Below are positions 1-11,989 of a DNA stretch of 64,000 bases, piece by piece; position 1 is the first letter of the stretch; every line of letters starts with the position of its first letter. Both the position numbers and the translations under genes were made by a program. Origin of the DNA: Nageia nagi (taxonomy: Eukaryota > Pinophyta). A model generated the notes under the pieces. The model worked only from the letters and a program-made list of their open reading frames with translations, did no database searches and was not told the origin of the DNA. Location: assembly GCA_050084985.1 (NCBI GenBank), contig JBITNC010000001.1, positions 55,614,001 to 55,678,000 on the forward strand, given 5' to 3'.

Positions 1-249
1 TATACCCCTTATGACACAATAAGAAATAACTATTCAAATGGTAATTTTTGAGATAGGAAAAAGGGAAATTTTTTAAAGAATACACTACTAAATTTAGAAT
101 ATAGGCCATTATGTTGGGGATTTATCTAAAATATCCAAGTGTGTTGATGAAGTATATTAGAGGTTTGCATTCTCATTTGTAAAAGACAGTAATTTTGTTT
201 GATCACATAGATTTTGATAAAACTTGTGTATAGGCATAATATCTTAAGG

Positions 250-1060
250 AAAATGAGAAACCCATAAGTGAATATGAGAACTCCAAGGGTGCATCATCAA
301 GTGGAAAATAAGAGAAAGGTAAGTCCCAAGAAAAAGGAAAATGATTCAAGCAAGAGAAAAAGAAAAATATTGACACAAAAGCTAGCAAACATTGTTCTCA
401 CTATGATAAGGATGGGCATGATAAAGAAGGTTCTTGGGAACTTCTTCAAAAAAAGAAGAAACCAAAATGGTGGGTAGCCAAAAAAGAGAAGAATAATAGC
501 AATAAGGATGCTAGGGTGACAAAGGGAGAAATAGTAGAAGACATTTTTGATATTGATAATGAGATCACTTGTGCTACCGTGTAAAAACAAGATGGTACAA
601 AGTAACACAAACCAATAAAAATATAATTGTTTCATCTCAAGATCCAATTAAAGAAGATCATAATTGATGCTATCTTTGACCTGGTTATCAAGAAAATATT
701 ATTACAAAAATTTGGGTTAATATGCTAAATTTGGATACTATTACTCATCCTCATCCCTATCCTTTGGGTTGGTTAAATCATGGAACTCAAATGTAAGTAA
801 CTAGATAATTCAAGTTAGTGTTTGCAATAAAAAATAACTTCATTGATGAATTTATGGTTGATGTGGTGCTCTTGATATTTATGGTATGATTTTTGGGAAC
901 CCATATTTGTAGGAAAAAGATGGCATTTATTTCATAAAATTGAACCAATACATACTTGTAAAGAATGGTGTTCATTATGACATTAATGCTCATAAAAGTA
1001 GACATAAATTGGAGTTGGTGATAGCAAGCCTAGCAAAAAGACTCATTATTACTAGCACAA
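250..1060 (+). pseudogene. gag C-terminus and aspartic protease remnant (Ty3/gypsy)
   Basis: A lysine-rich stretch at about 300-480 holds a decayed CCHC zinc knuckle near 389-440: CSHYDKDGHDKEGSW reads as C-x2-C-x4-H-x4-C with two Cys replaced (Tyr and Ser). It is followed by a lysine/tryptophan-rich tail typical of gag nucleocapsid. From about 700 to 1,060 the translation resembles the retroviral-type protease region of plant gypsy elements (FAIKNNFIDEFMVDVVLL), but I do not see the D-S/T-G triad. Gag would package the RNA and protease would cut the polyprotein; neither can be made here because of several stops and frame changes. Confidence 0.55.
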
Positions 1061-1229
1061 AGTGTATGATTGCTATAATATGGTAAAAGGAGGTTGGAGG
1101 GCTATTATCAATGATGAGGACATCATCCACATTGAGCAAGAAAGACCAACAAGTTCAAATATTACTAAAGGATTATTGTGAGTTAATTTTGTAACCAAAA
1201 GGACTACCACCAAATAGAAACATCCAACA

Positions 1230-1950
1230 TGAGATCCAATTAATGCTTGATGTAGTTATTCCAAATATTGGATTGTATAGATAGTTCAAGATTGAGAAGG
1301 AGGAGATGAGGCAAATTTATGAACTACTGGAATAAGGGGTGATCATGCCAAGCACTTCACCTTGTGGTTCACTAGTTATACTTATGCCAAATAAGTATGG
1401 ATCATGGAGGATGTGTATTTACTATTGAGAATTGAACAAGATCACCATAAAAAATAGATATCTATTGCCAATTATTGATGATCTCTTAGAGAAGCTAAGA
1501 GAGGAAAAGTTCTTCACCAAGATGGACTTAAGAAGTGGTTATCACCAAGTACGGATAAAGGAGGAAGATATGTGGAAGACTATATTCAAAACCAAAGAGG
1601 GGTTGTTCAAAAGCTTGTACTACCTTTTGGACTATGCAATGCACCAACCACTTTCATGAGAGTAATTAATGTGGTATTCAGCTCCTTTGTTAATAAATTT
1701 GTTATTATTTACTCAAATGATATTCTTATTTTTAGAAAAAATTGGGAAGAACATATGGTGCATCTAAAATAAGTGCTACAAACTTTAAAATATAATAAGT
1801 TATTATTAAATATGAGAAAATGTGAGTTTAGTAAGCAAATTTTGGCTTACCTTGGGCATATTATTGGTGATGGACATATGAGAATTGATCCTAAGAAGGT
1901 ATTATTAATTGTCCAAGGCCTACAAACATCACCAAGACATGAAGCTTATT
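1230..1950 (+). pseudogene. Ty3/gypsy reverse transcriptase, broken
   Basis: The translation follows the canonical gypsy reverse transcriptase: a GVIMPSTSPCGSLV block, a degenerate R-x-C-x-DYRxLN block near 1,405-1,440, [16 protein letters not shown] near 1,510-1,560, and [14 protein letters not shown] near 1,620-1,660. The active-site box reads YSND where YLDD or YIDD is expected (about 1,710), so one catalytic Asp is Asn. A frameshift lies near 1,605 and in-frame TAG/TAA codons occur on both sides. The enzyme would copy element RNA into cDNA; this copy is dead. Assignment is secure from the ordered motifs. Confidence 0.9.
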
Positions 1951-2039
1951 AGGGGAAACTCAATATCTCAAAAACTTTATTGAGAGTTTTTTTTATTATA
2001 GCCTCTCCATTGCATGATATAATTGGAAAAAGGTTTGGT

Positions 2040-2600
2040 TTTCAATGAGGAAGGAAAAAATAAAGTGCTTTTGACACCTTGAAGGAGAAAATTTTCAATG
2101 AATCTATTCTAGCATTGCCCAATTTGTAACAACCTTTTGAGATAGAATCAAATGCTGGTGAATATGCAATCAGAGCAATATTGATGCAAGGAAGGATACA
2201 AGTGAGTTATCATTTAGAAAAGCTTAGTGAAATAGCGTTGAATTATCCAATCTATGATAAATAATTATTTTCTCTTATCTAATATGTTAAAAAATGGAAA
2301 CACTTCTTAGTTGGTAAAGAAATAATCATTCATACTAACCATCAACCATTGTAGTACTTAAAAAATCAATCCAAGTTATAGTAAGCAATACATTTAAGGT
2401 GGATGAGTTTCTTGCAATAGTACCAACTCATCATTAAGTACAAAAATGTAAGTACAAATAAATTTGCATACATTTTATCTAGGCCACCAATACAAACTAC
2501 AATTTTAGGTCTGAGTTCTATTCTTAAACTTTGTCCTTTTGTGCAAGAATCATACAAAGAACATTACCTTAATGATCTTGATTTCAAGGATATTTATTTG
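2040..2600 (+). pseudogene. Ty3/gypsy RNase H, broken
   Basis: This directly follows the reverse transcriptase in the normal gypsy arrangement. Recognisable blocks are PFEIESNAGEYAIRAILMQ (the TDAS motif is changed to SNAG, losing the first catalytic Asp), ALNYPIYDK followed by a stop where Glu is expected, HFLVGKEIIIHTNHQPL, and a final ANKFADILSR-like block near 2,460-2,490. In-frame TAG/TAA codons interrupt it repeatedly. It would have degraded the RNA of the RNA-DNA hybrid during reverse transcription. Confidence 0.8.
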
Positions 2601-2619
2601 AAGTTGATTTAGAATAGTA

Positions 2620-3780
2620 TATTTGTTTATGGGACTAATTATTTTGAGAAAGAGGGATTATTGCATAAAGGAAATGCTTTGTGTTTACCATAAGGAGAAA
2701 GAATACAACTCATTAGAGAAGCATATACATCTAAGATTTATTAACATTTTAGAGTGGGTAAGACTATGGAAAACTTGCAAAGGTATGTGTAGTCACCAAA
2801 GATGCAAGAACAAGTTGAAAAATATATTAGCAGGTATGTTTTATGTTGAACAAGTAAGCCTATTAATAAAAAGTTGGGTTTATATTAGCCATTATAAGTT
2901 CCTAGCAAGCCTTGGAAGAGCATATCCATGGACTCGATTAGTGGTTTACCTATGACAAAAAGGGGACATGATTACTTGTTTGTTGTCTATAGATTTAGCA
3001 AGATGTATATATTAATTTCATGCAAGATTATTGTAACTAGATAAATTGTAGTAGACATTCTTTTCTCTCATGTGTAGGTTCACTTTGGATTGCCTAGTTC
3101 TATTGTTCCAAATAGAGATATTATATTCTTGGGTAAGTTTTGTAAAACCTTGTGGGAAAAAATGGACACCAAGTTGAAGAGAAGCACTACCTTTCATCCT
3201 CAAATGCATGACCAAACTGAGGTAGTGAATAGGACTATTGTGCAATTACCTAGGGGTACTGTGGCAAACATCCAAAATCATGGGATGAGCATATTGTTTA
3301 CATTCAACACTCTTATAACATAATTGTCCACACTTCTACAAGCAAAACACCTTTTGAAACATGCTATGGATACCTTCCATCCTCACCATTTGACTATGTT
3401 TTTGTGAAGTAATATGATTCTAATGCAATCTTGGATAGGGAAGAGAAACAAGCTAAACATTAATTGAAACAAATAGACTTATTCATCTCAAGGTGCAGGA
3501 ACAAATCAAAACAAGTCGAGCCAAATACAAACTGAGGCATGATAAGCATAGGAATGATCATAAGTTCCAAGTTGGTGATCAAGTTTTGTTAAACCTTAGT
3601 AAATAAAGGTTATAGGGTCCTTAAAATAAGTAGAAACCAATTAGGTATGGACCATTCAATATCATAGAGCAAGTGGGTAACATTACCTTCAGACTTGATT
3701 TGCTTTCTTACATGAATATTTATTTAGTTATCAATGTTGAACACCTTAAATTATTTAAGCCTTTCATGATAGCTTAAGAT
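2620..3780 (+). pseudogene. Ty3/gypsy integrase, broken
   Basis: A degenerate N-terminal zinc-binding region (about 2,640-2,850) is followed by the catalytic core: SMDSISGLP at about 2,930 keeps the first Asp, the second block reads PNRD where SDRD is expected, and QTEVVNRT near 3,220 keeps the Glu. The C-terminal part (about 3,500-3,770) has a GPF-type motif (IRYGPFNIIEQVGN) and ends EHLKLFKPF, normal for plant gypsy integrases. I see no chromodomain after it. Stops and frame changes disrupt the reading frame. Confidence 0.85.
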
Positions 3781-4044
3781 GAATTTGATTCATGCACCAT
3801 TTTACTATCCATTGAATATATTTCCCTATCATAATGTATGAAATGAATGAGGAATCAATTTTGCAAAAGAAGATTTGGCACATAAGGAGAGGAAAACAAG
3901 AAATTTGGCTTGTTGGGTTAAAAGTAAACTACCTAAAATAGCAAAATGGTTATGATAAAAGCAAGGTTGAGGAATTATTTCTCACAAGGAATTATTTCTC
4001 ACCTTATCTATAACTAAATATTTTGAGGAACAAATTCACTTCCT

Positions 4045-4054
4045 ATAGGGGAGG
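4045..4054 (+). other. Polypurine tract of the left gypsy element
   Basis: A purine run (ATAGGGGAGG) lies immediately before TGTGATATGG, the expected start of an LTR. It sits 270 bp past the integrase, where plus-strand DNA priming takes place in this family. Confidence 0.75.
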
Positions 4055-5399
4055 TGTGATATGGAGATCTTGCCTTAAGTGTTAATTTGGCCAAAGATTT
4101 TCACTTATGAGCTTGATCAATTATGTCAACTAAAATATGGTATTATAAAGGTTTTAATTTTTTAATCACTCTATACTTGATTTAATTATCTAAGGTTAAC
4201 ATCCTTAAAATGAGGATTTAGAACACTTTCACTTTTAGATGATGTTTGGAGATTTTCCTTTGTGTTTTTTGAAATTTCTCTATCATGGAACCTATCAAAA
4301 ATAGATAAATCATCTTTGGAAAAATATAACTTTTGATAGAGATGTACAAATGAGTTGATTATATTTTCATTGGATATTCTTAAATACACCTTTCCAACAC
4401 ATATATGCATGCATAATTTTATCGAAGATTTGATCACCATATATGGTAATTTCCATAGAAGTGTCAAAACTATCAATACTAACGTTGAAAATATTGCCAA
4501 CATTGATGCAAGCACTTATGCCAGTTTTTGAGGAGTTATGATGTAGGATTTTAAATTTAATATTTTTGGCATGTTAGTATGATGATTTTTTATATGGGGA
4601 CCAAAATATTACATAAGAAGACTAGTGCAAATGTTGATGAAGACTTGATCTTTCACCCAATAGTTCATGTGACACCTGACTCAAAAGCCATTCTTTCACC
4701 TGCATAAACACCTAACATGCTAGCACCAATATTGAGATCAATGCCCATGATAGCAAAAATCATGTACAGATGGAAGGTGAAGCATTTTGAGTCATTTTAA
4801 TATGTTTGGAAGTTACTAGAAAGTTAGAAAGCAATTTGATTGCTCTAGGGATGTCAATTTCTATCTACATATCCTTATGAAGACTTAAGAGGAGGATGAG
4901 GAAGATAGAATAGATAACAAGGAAGCTAAATAATGAATTAGAAATTATTATATGCCTATTCATCACTATTGTAGGTTGCTTGCATATTGTAAGATACAAT
5001 TTTGTGTTGAGGATACTTTGAAGGATTGTAAACCCTATTGTAAAATTGTTGCATAATAGAATGATGGACTTGATGGTGGCTACTATGGGGGATAAAATCT
5101 CACACTAAGAGGAACCTATTTAATAAACATGTGTCAATTTTATGCATATTTGAATATTGTTTTCATTTTTGTTTCTAATTAGCATTAGATTCTAGTTTCC
5201 ATTTCAAATTATGTGATTTTTCAATCTATATGCGATGATTCCTTTAAAGCTATAAGTTTAAGGAAATTGTAGATCATCAAAGGTGTGCTAATTCTTATCA
5301 CCCTATAGGTCGAGGGGGTTAGCCACAACCTCCTTAAGGTATGCTAGTTTTTGACACCCCATCACTCGAGGGGTTAGTTACACCCTCCTCAGAGGTACA
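4055..5399 (+). repeat. Putative 3' LTR of the left gypsy element
   Basis: It starts TG directly after the polypurine tract. No partner LTR is in the window, so the right boundary is a guess; a CA ends at 5,399, just after the 60-bp tandem duplication. The stretch has no coding signal: the open frames within it match nothing I recognise. Confidence 0.5.
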
Positions 5400-5400
5400 T
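5281..5400 (+). repeat. Two-copy 60-bp tandem duplication
   Basis: Units 5,281-5,340 and 5,341-5,400 align along their full length. Both contain TCGAG, GGGTTAG and ACCTCC/ACCCTCC segments, and they are clearly diverged. They lie near the presumed end of the gypsy 3' LTR. Confidence 0.7.
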
Positions 5401-5442
5401 TGGTCCTTCCCTTTTTCAAAAAAAAAATACATACATATATGC

Positions 5443-5453
<11 letters not shown>

Positions 5454-5509
<56 letters not shown>
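5454..5509. repeat. (TA)n microsatellite
   Basis: An almost pure TA dinucleotide run of about 56 bp, preceded by CATA/CATACATA units. It produces spurious long open frames rich in Tyr and Ile on both strands. Confidence 0.95.
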
Positions 5510-5511
<2 letters not shown>

Positions 5512-5858
5512 CAATATTTTGTAACATTTTTTTGTTATAATAAAAATTTGGTCACATTCTTCAAAGCTTTTCGAACTTACAAACCCTCTGGTGCTACACA
5601 TAAAGCATTCCATAAGAAAGTGCAAAAGACATGGATAACATAAAACATAGACATGTAGTGTGAGAGGATTTAACATCCATGTTGCTTAGATCAAATCAAG
5701 TAATCCAACTCACAATCTCTTAATAAGAAAATAGATGTTCATATGGATATTAATAAGGATATGTTATCCATATACAAGTTTAGATATGTTATTGTTGCAT
5801 GTATTTCCAAAAATTTGGTATTCATGGTAACATCAAATGATTGAATTGACCAATGCAG

Positions 5859-7294
5859 GATTCCATATAATTGTCCCTAACTTTTGAGTCCATTTCCTCT
5901 TTGATCAACCATTGAAATAGATAAAGCCACCTATGCATATCTTATGGAGGATATGGTGACTCTTATTGACTATCTAGGAATCAAACAAGTAACACATTGT
6001 AAAAATTTTATATTTCTTGCTAATATTCATTCAAAATTTTCCCCTTCACAATACAAGGTCTAATGATCCTTTGATTTTATTTGGGTAGGTGTTTGTTGTA
6101 GGAAAGGACTTTGGAGCACTCATTCCACATAATCTAGCCTTGCTCTACCTAGATAAAGTAAATGACATTTTGACATTATGTGTACCCTACATTCCACCTC
6201 ATCCCCGATTCTCTTAGTATGACATAATGCCAAAGGAATTTTATATTAATCATTGCTAGGTAAGAAAATAAAAATGGTCTTTACAACATAGGAAATCATT
6301 TAACATAAGCATTTTAACTTTGGTATGGTATATTATGTGTTGTGTTTGATCATTGTAGTGTACTAAGTTGATTAAGCTTAATAACTAATTTTTGTCTACT
6401 TACCATAAAGGTTTTTTTTAAGGATCAATACTTATAAATCCCAAAACCATGGAGTTAGAAATTTGAGCCAATAAATACAAGAAGTAAACCAAATATTATA
6501 TCTCACCTGAAACATTATCATATATGGCAAAAATATGCAACTTATGGTAATTATGGAATACATTTAGTGAATTCTACAATGTTTACCTATGTAATGAATC
6601 CACTAGAACTAATAAAATAAATTTACTTTGTTCTTATGCAAATATCTAAAATTGACCATTGTCTTTTGATTTTTTCTAGGAGCCTAAAAGAGCAGAGGTA
6701 GATTTCAGATGCTTTGATACAAAAATAGTGGTGAAGAATATCCATATACTTTTTTATAGGAGTGATTTTCCTATTGCAGAAGAGGGTAAAGAGATAATGG
6801 ATCTCTATGACACTTCCACTCCTCTACCACAATGGTTCAATAAAGATGAACTCAATGTTTATTCAAGTTTGTATGAAAAATCTAGGTTCCAATTTGCTCT
6901 AGAAGTTCCATACCACATTAGGAAGAGGCAAGCCACAAACCCCTCCTATGATATTATTTTTGAATGGTCCACAAATGTTATAAACATATATAGGTAATAT
7001 CTATGAAATTCTTTAGTTTTATTTTGTATATTTTAATTTGTTTACAAGGATTTGAGTCCTAAAAATCATCTAATAGACTATGTTGTGAATAATCCCACCC
7101 TTTTGATTATTGGTACCAAATATTATGTGCTCAAATTTCTAGGAATGGAAGCATATATTAGTAGTGAAATGCTCAAGGCTAATGTTCTTGATCTTGAAAT
7201 TGTATATTATCTAGAAGGAAGCCATTTTATTCAAGAGCAATTTCATGAGGAGGTTAATCAAATTATACTTGATTTCTTCAATAAACATCTCTAG
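5859..7294 (+). pseudogene. Soluble epoxide hydrolase pseudogene (four exons seen)
   Basis: Plant soluble epoxide hydrolases are alpha/beta-hydrolase enzymes that open epoxides to diols. Four exon-like blocks follow the family in order: about 5,859-5,988 (AGFHIIVPNF ... EDMVTLIDYLGIKQ), 6,089-6,259 (VFVVGKDFGALIPHNLALL, with the nucleophile Asp in a KDFGA variant of HDWGA, and VPYIPPHPRF), 6,680-6,993 (EPKRAEVDF ... STPLPQWFNKDEL ... LYEKSRFQFALEVPY), and 7,049-7,294 (PTLLIIGTKYYVLKFLGMEAYI ... EGSHFIQEQFHEEVNQII, with the catalytic His region and the natural stop). Introns have GT-AG ends and, between the first two blocks, phase 0. Damage includes a frameshift and two stops in the first block, a stop after PRF and TAG for the expected Gln at the end of the second block, and a phase mismatch between the last two blocks. 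The N-terminal exon (HGFPE oxyanion region) is absent. Confidence 0.9.
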
Positions 7295-7494
7295 AAGAAA
7301 AGAAGTTTCTAGATAATTTAGCAAGTACAATAATAAATTCATTGTAAAAAAATCATCAAACTTGATTTATTTACTTCTATAATGGCCTAAAAATTGGAAA
7401 TAGAAAGAGCCATACACATTTATCTAAATATTTGAATCCACATATTTTACAATCAAGAGAATACATATGGATATTTAACTACTTAAAAGTTTGG

Positions 7495-7794
7495 ATAAAG
7501 TAAACATTTGTATACTATAATCAAATTTTCATTATCAATAGAGTAATCTCTTGTATTGTGTATCAGCTAGGTGAATATTGATGTGAACATTTAAGAAAGT
7601 TTAAACTTGTCAAGAAAACATTACTATTGTTAATCAAATTTTCATTTGTATAAAGTAAACATTTGTATACTATAATCAAATTTTCATTGTCAACAGAGTA
7701 ATCTCTTGCATTATGTATCAGCTAGGTGAATATTGATGTGAACATTTAAGAAAGTTTAAACTTATCAAGAAAACATTACTATTGTTAATCACTT
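7495..7794. repeat. 155-bp tandem duplication downstream of the epoxide hydrolase relic
   Basis: The unit beginning ATAAAGTAAACATTTG at 7,495 recurs at 7,650; the second copy runs to about 7,794 and is slightly shorter. The copies differ at only a few sites, so the duplication is more recent than most of the decay around it. No coding content is seen. Confidence 0.9.
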
Positions 7795-7959
7795 TGCTTT
7801 GCCCTAGTTTGCATAAGCTGAATGTTTAGTTTAGGGTTTTATACCACATCAATCTTTATGCAAGATTAATATTACTTGGCTTTGATCACCACATCAGCAT
7901 ACTAAGCATTGGCTTAACTGGCTTTGAGTTGTTATTAATATAGATTCAGCTCATTTGAG

Positions 7960-8201
7960 AACTTTACCTAAGTTGGAGCTTCTGGTAAGAGCAATGGCAT
8001 GCAAGAAACCTAGGAAGTCTATCTTGAAGGTATACTTTAAGGTAATCCCTCTTTACCTAATGTTACAATCCCTATTGATGATTTTAATAATGCATATGGT
8101 TGGCTAGAAAAGCATACCCTCCTAGGTAGTTTTTGGGTCATATCTCGATAGATACTATCATTCATAGTTGGGTCCAACAATACTGAACCATGTATGGTAT
8201 C
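7960..8201 (+). mobile_element. L1-type LINE, fragment 1 (ORF1, N-terminal part)
   Basis: The translation includes WLEKHTLLGSF, then in another frame HSWVQQY, resembling the start of the DUF4283 domain found in ORF1 of plant L1 elements. The fragment ends at the GTATC target site of the LTR element beginning at 8,202. Joining it to 16,719 with one GTATC copy gives the continuous frame MYGIEIEGIQNLTKGFF across the junction, which is the main support. The 5' end of the LINE is not defined; sequence from about 7,800 may belong to it. Confidence 0.5.
8197..8201. repeat. Target site duplication GTATC (left copy)
   Basis: An identical GTATC lies at 16,714-16,718, directly after the matching 3' LTR. 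A perfect 5-bp duplication fixes both ends of the inserted element. Confidence 0.9.
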
Positions 8202-8929
8202 TATAGATTCTTGAAAATGATTTATTATTTATTTAATAAATCATATTTAGATTCATTTAATGATTAAAAATAAATAATACATAAATCAAGATAAAGTGAT
8301 ATTACAATGCAATACCATGTGCTAGGACCAATGTTGTATCATATACCATGGTTTATATTTTAAATTATCTAGAATATAGAAAAGATTATTATTATTGCTA
8401 TGTGTTGAATTTCACTCTATTTTTTCCCTTGCAGGTTATAAATATGAGAGTGAAGGTTGACATCTCTATCAGATCTCTTTGATAGGTGGTTATCCCAAAC
8501 ATCAAACTTATGATGTCTCTTGATGCAACCTTTGTTGAGAATTTGTTATACTCTATGAGCTCTTCTATCTCTCTCTTATGCGATACACAAAACTATGAAT
8601 CCAACATCATCAGTGGCATGCCACTTCTATGTAGCTAATGGCATGCTCCTTCTAGATCAAGAGGTCCAAATTTTGGGAACAACTCATGGTGCCATTCTAG
8701 AGAATATATGTTGTGAGCTCATCTAAATTTTGATCACAATTCTCTAAAGATTCATTGTTGTTCTCCTCTTAAGGATTGTACACATATTGGTCATTGCCTC
8801 ACTTTGTATCGAGTTTTATATGTTCATGTATATTTATTATAATATGATATATACCTACTTATCATTGTACTCTTAGACCATTTATTAATTTATGTATTTA
8901 TTTATTAATTACATATTTTTGGTTCTACA
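8202..8929 (+). repeat. 5' LTR of the gag-only element
   Basis: It aligns with 16,022-16,713 over its whole length; the 3' copy lacks a block of about 35 bp near its left end (after AATGATTAAAAA). Shared blocks include AAATGATTTATTATTTATTT, ATACCATGGTTTATATTTTA and the terminal TCTACA. The copies are visibly diverged, so the insertion is old. Confidence 0.9.
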
Positions 8930-8932
8930 TTT

Positions 8933-8950
8933 TGGTGAACTTGACATTCT
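8933..8950 (+). other. Candidate primer binding site
   Basis: TGGTGAACTTGACATTC starts three bases after the LTR end, with the TGG expected of a site complementary to a tRNA 3' CCA end. I cannot name the tRNA with confidence. Confidence 0.5.
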
Positions 8951-9049
8951 TACACACCTAGGTCTTAACCTAGGACATCCTTTTGAAAAGTCACGAATTC
9001 ATTTTCACTATTATTCATCCCTTTACCTAAAACTCTTCAAATAATAGCT

Positions 9050-11400
9050 AGAGAAAATGATAAAAGTAGGGTTTGTTCTACTTATATTCAAAATATGGAT
9101 CTAAATTTAGAAAACCTTAAGGTATCTAAAGGGAAGGTTTATTTCAATGATATCCAGAGAAGTGTTAGATATAATCCTTACATGCCTCTATAAGAACCTC
9201 ATATTGATGCTCATAATGATACTGAGTCTATAAGCTTTAGCAAGAAAATGGAGATTATTTGTGAAACTCCCAATATATTTGTTCCTAATGTTGATCAATC
9301 TAAATTTGAAAGTGTAAACTTAAATAGTCATGATTTTGATGAGAGTAATAATGAAAATTTTGAATTAGATAGAATTCCTATTCATGTTAGATCTATATAG
9401 AAAGTGTTATCTAATAAACAAAGATTAGAATATTTTCTTACTCATAATTTGAAACTGTTATTGATATTATAACAAATTATGAGATCTTGGAGGAAAACTC
9501 TATAGCATCAGACTCATCAGATAGTTTTTTTTGCATATGAGAAAGTAGGATCTACATGATGGAGGGTTCGTACCATCAATATGAACTATGATAATAGTGT
9601 ACCTTCCTATGAACATGCAACTGATAGTGTGGATGAGGCCAAGATAGGAGCTCCTCCTAAGGTGAATGTCAAAATTTCACCACCTCTAGGTAAAGAAGTT
9701 ATTGAAGATAACAGTATGAATGATGAAGATGATTATTATGAACACCTCATCCTAAAACCTTACCATTTTACAAGAGGTATGCTTTCGAAAGGTAATTTTA
9801 TTATACAAAATGATAATCATGATACTAAGCTCTACCAACAACTTATAGATATCCTTAACAATACTTGGAAATAATAGCCTAGCTGATCATTAGAAGAGCA
9901 TAATATTAAAGTTGCAATTCTTCAAGGTACATAAGAAACTACTAATTTTTATTTGGATCCTTTTGATAAACAAATAAGTGTTTTTAATAAAACTCCTTGA
10001 TAAAATTAAACATGAAAAGTAAATAGAATTGGTCCATTTGTTGTGCTTAAAGAGAATGAAATTAGAAAAGTAAATATTCCACCTCAAACCCTTCCACACC
10101 TACAATAGTTAATAGTCCTAATCAAGCATCCCCTATTGTTACTTCAACTAAGGAATAAATATAGAAATTAGAAAATGACTTGCTTAATGAGGGTGATGAT
10201 GATTTCTTGTTTTGTTTGAAAAGACCTTTAATATATAGAATTATTCCTAAAATACTTATTAGAAAAAAGAGTATTAAATTTATAAAATTTGATGGTTTGT
10301 AAGATCCTAAGATGCATGTGAGAAACTTTTAAGAAGCTATAGAATATATGCATGATAGAGATATACTTACTAGATTGTTCTCACATATTTTGAAAGATAA
10401 TGCATTAAAATGGTATTTTCTTCTTCCTAAAAAGAGAATTGATAAATATAAGGATTTGGTTCATCAAGTTTTATAGTGTTTCAAATATAATATTGCTAAA
10501 AAGCTTCATCTCAAATATTTGTACAAAATTAAGCAATTACCCAATCAATATGTGCATGATTTTGTGAAAATATGGAAACATACTACCAATAAAATTATAT
10601 TCCTGAACAAGATTTGAAAGATATATTTGCAAATGCTTTATTGCCTATGTATAGGCTATTGGTTATTTCTAATCATGATATGATACTAGGTGAAATGATG
10701 GATGTTTTGTTCAAAAAAGAGGTTTGTATTAAAAAACTATATGCTATGTGTAGCAATAAACCTCAAACATATGATAAAAAGGTAAATATTCCTAAAACTA
10801 ATAAGAGAATTGAGGTGAATAATGTTGATCATAAGCATAAATCTAACCCTAAACCTAAAAGAAAGTTTACACCATTGACTGATACTATTGATGATATTCT
10901 CAATATTTTATTAAAAGAAGATCTCATTGAGCTTCCACCTATTATTGAACCTAAGTTTCCTAATGGTGTACCTAACCAATTTTAATATGAGAAATTTTGT
11001 AATTATCATAGGATACTAACCTACTAGGGCATCTAATAAGAAATTGCAAGACTTTAAGGAACACTATGCAAGATTTCATTAACAAAAAGGCAATATGAAT
11101 GGATGATGACCATGCTTAAGATGATGGACCTATACATCTTGATAATGGAAAATTATGGGTCTTCACCAATCCAATTCCAACTTCACAATCAAGGGGATGT
11201 ATTAGTATGATAAGTACTATGTCATGCTTGAATCATTATTTTCCTAACTCTTATGGATGTAGATCTAGAAAGTCAAAGATTGGTACTAAGTCAATGGTAA
11301 CCAACTTTGCTAATGGTGTACATCACAATTCCCAAACTATACATGACATGGATAACATGAAAACAAAGGTACCTATCTTCATCACTGCCTTTATAAAATG
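9050..11400 (+). pseudogene. Ty3/gypsy-type gag, broken
   Basis: A readable frame begins near 9,050 (ARENDKSRVCSTYIQNMDL), probably with a lost ATG (ATA). An acidic N-terminal part of about 300 codons follows, then from about 10,270 a retrotransposon gag (capsid) domain: FDGLxDPKMHVRNF, DNALKWYFLLPKKRI, YLYKIKQLPNQYVHDFVKIW. The capsid C-terminus is at 10,614-10,985. A short FCNYHR and NCKTL-like segment near 10,995-11,055 recalls the zinc-finger end of gypsy gag, and DNGKLWVFTNP ends the region. Frame changes occur near 9,460, 9,540, 10,610 and 11,030. Gag would form the particle that packages the RNA. Confidence 0.75.
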
Positions 11401-11989
11401 TGTCTAGGTTCCTAAAACACCCTAATCATGTAAAGTTATTGGTTGAAATGAATAGGTTATAATCATAGTGTATATTATTTAGGGTGTTTTTATTTCCAAC
11501 CATTATGAATTTTTATCTATTGCATGCATAAAATCATTACTTTGTATGCATATTAGGGCTATATTCTTTTACTATTTGTTAAAAAATCCCCTTCACATTG
11601 TTGATTTTCACACCACCAATGGCATTCCCCTATCTTCAAGCTGTTAATGATGTGCTTATCTTGGAACATAATTGAAAATATTTTATTTTTTTGGTTCCTC
11701 ATTGCATTTTTGATAACCTAAAGTGATTCATTAATAACATCTAGGTGATTACATTAATCTTACATAGTTTTAGTTATTATTGACAACTTTTGGTACCTTG
11801 GTGCCAACATCAAGATCCATTGTTCAAATTTATATTCAACTTGCAAATTATATGTGATTCATGGTTTTAATTAATATTTTTATCACATTTAGATGTTTTA
11901 ATGATCATAATTTAATATATTTTCATTTTTGCATACATAATAAACAAATGCTACATGGATTGGTATAGAGCAAATAACCATTCATATAA

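Larger units (their letters stand above)
1..5399 (+). mobile_element. Degenerate Ty3/gypsy retrotransposon, right part
   Basis: Domains read left to right as gag zinc-knuckle, protease, reverse transcriptase, RNase H and integrase, the Ty3/gypsy order. A polypurine tract and the start of a 3' LTR follow. The 5' LTR, primer site and most of gag lie left of the window. Every domain is broken by stops and frameshifts, and several catalytic residues are replaced, so it cannot move by itself. No chromodomain is evident after the integrase. The right end is uncertain because the 5' LTR is not available for comparison; 5,399 is chosen because a CA dinucleotide ends a plausible LTR there. Confidence 0.75.

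Noticed and set aside
5341-5676. Two overlapping open frames on opposite strands rich in Tyr/Ile/His
   Set aside because: They are translations of the (TA)n microsatellite and flanking CATA repeats; low complexity, no gene.
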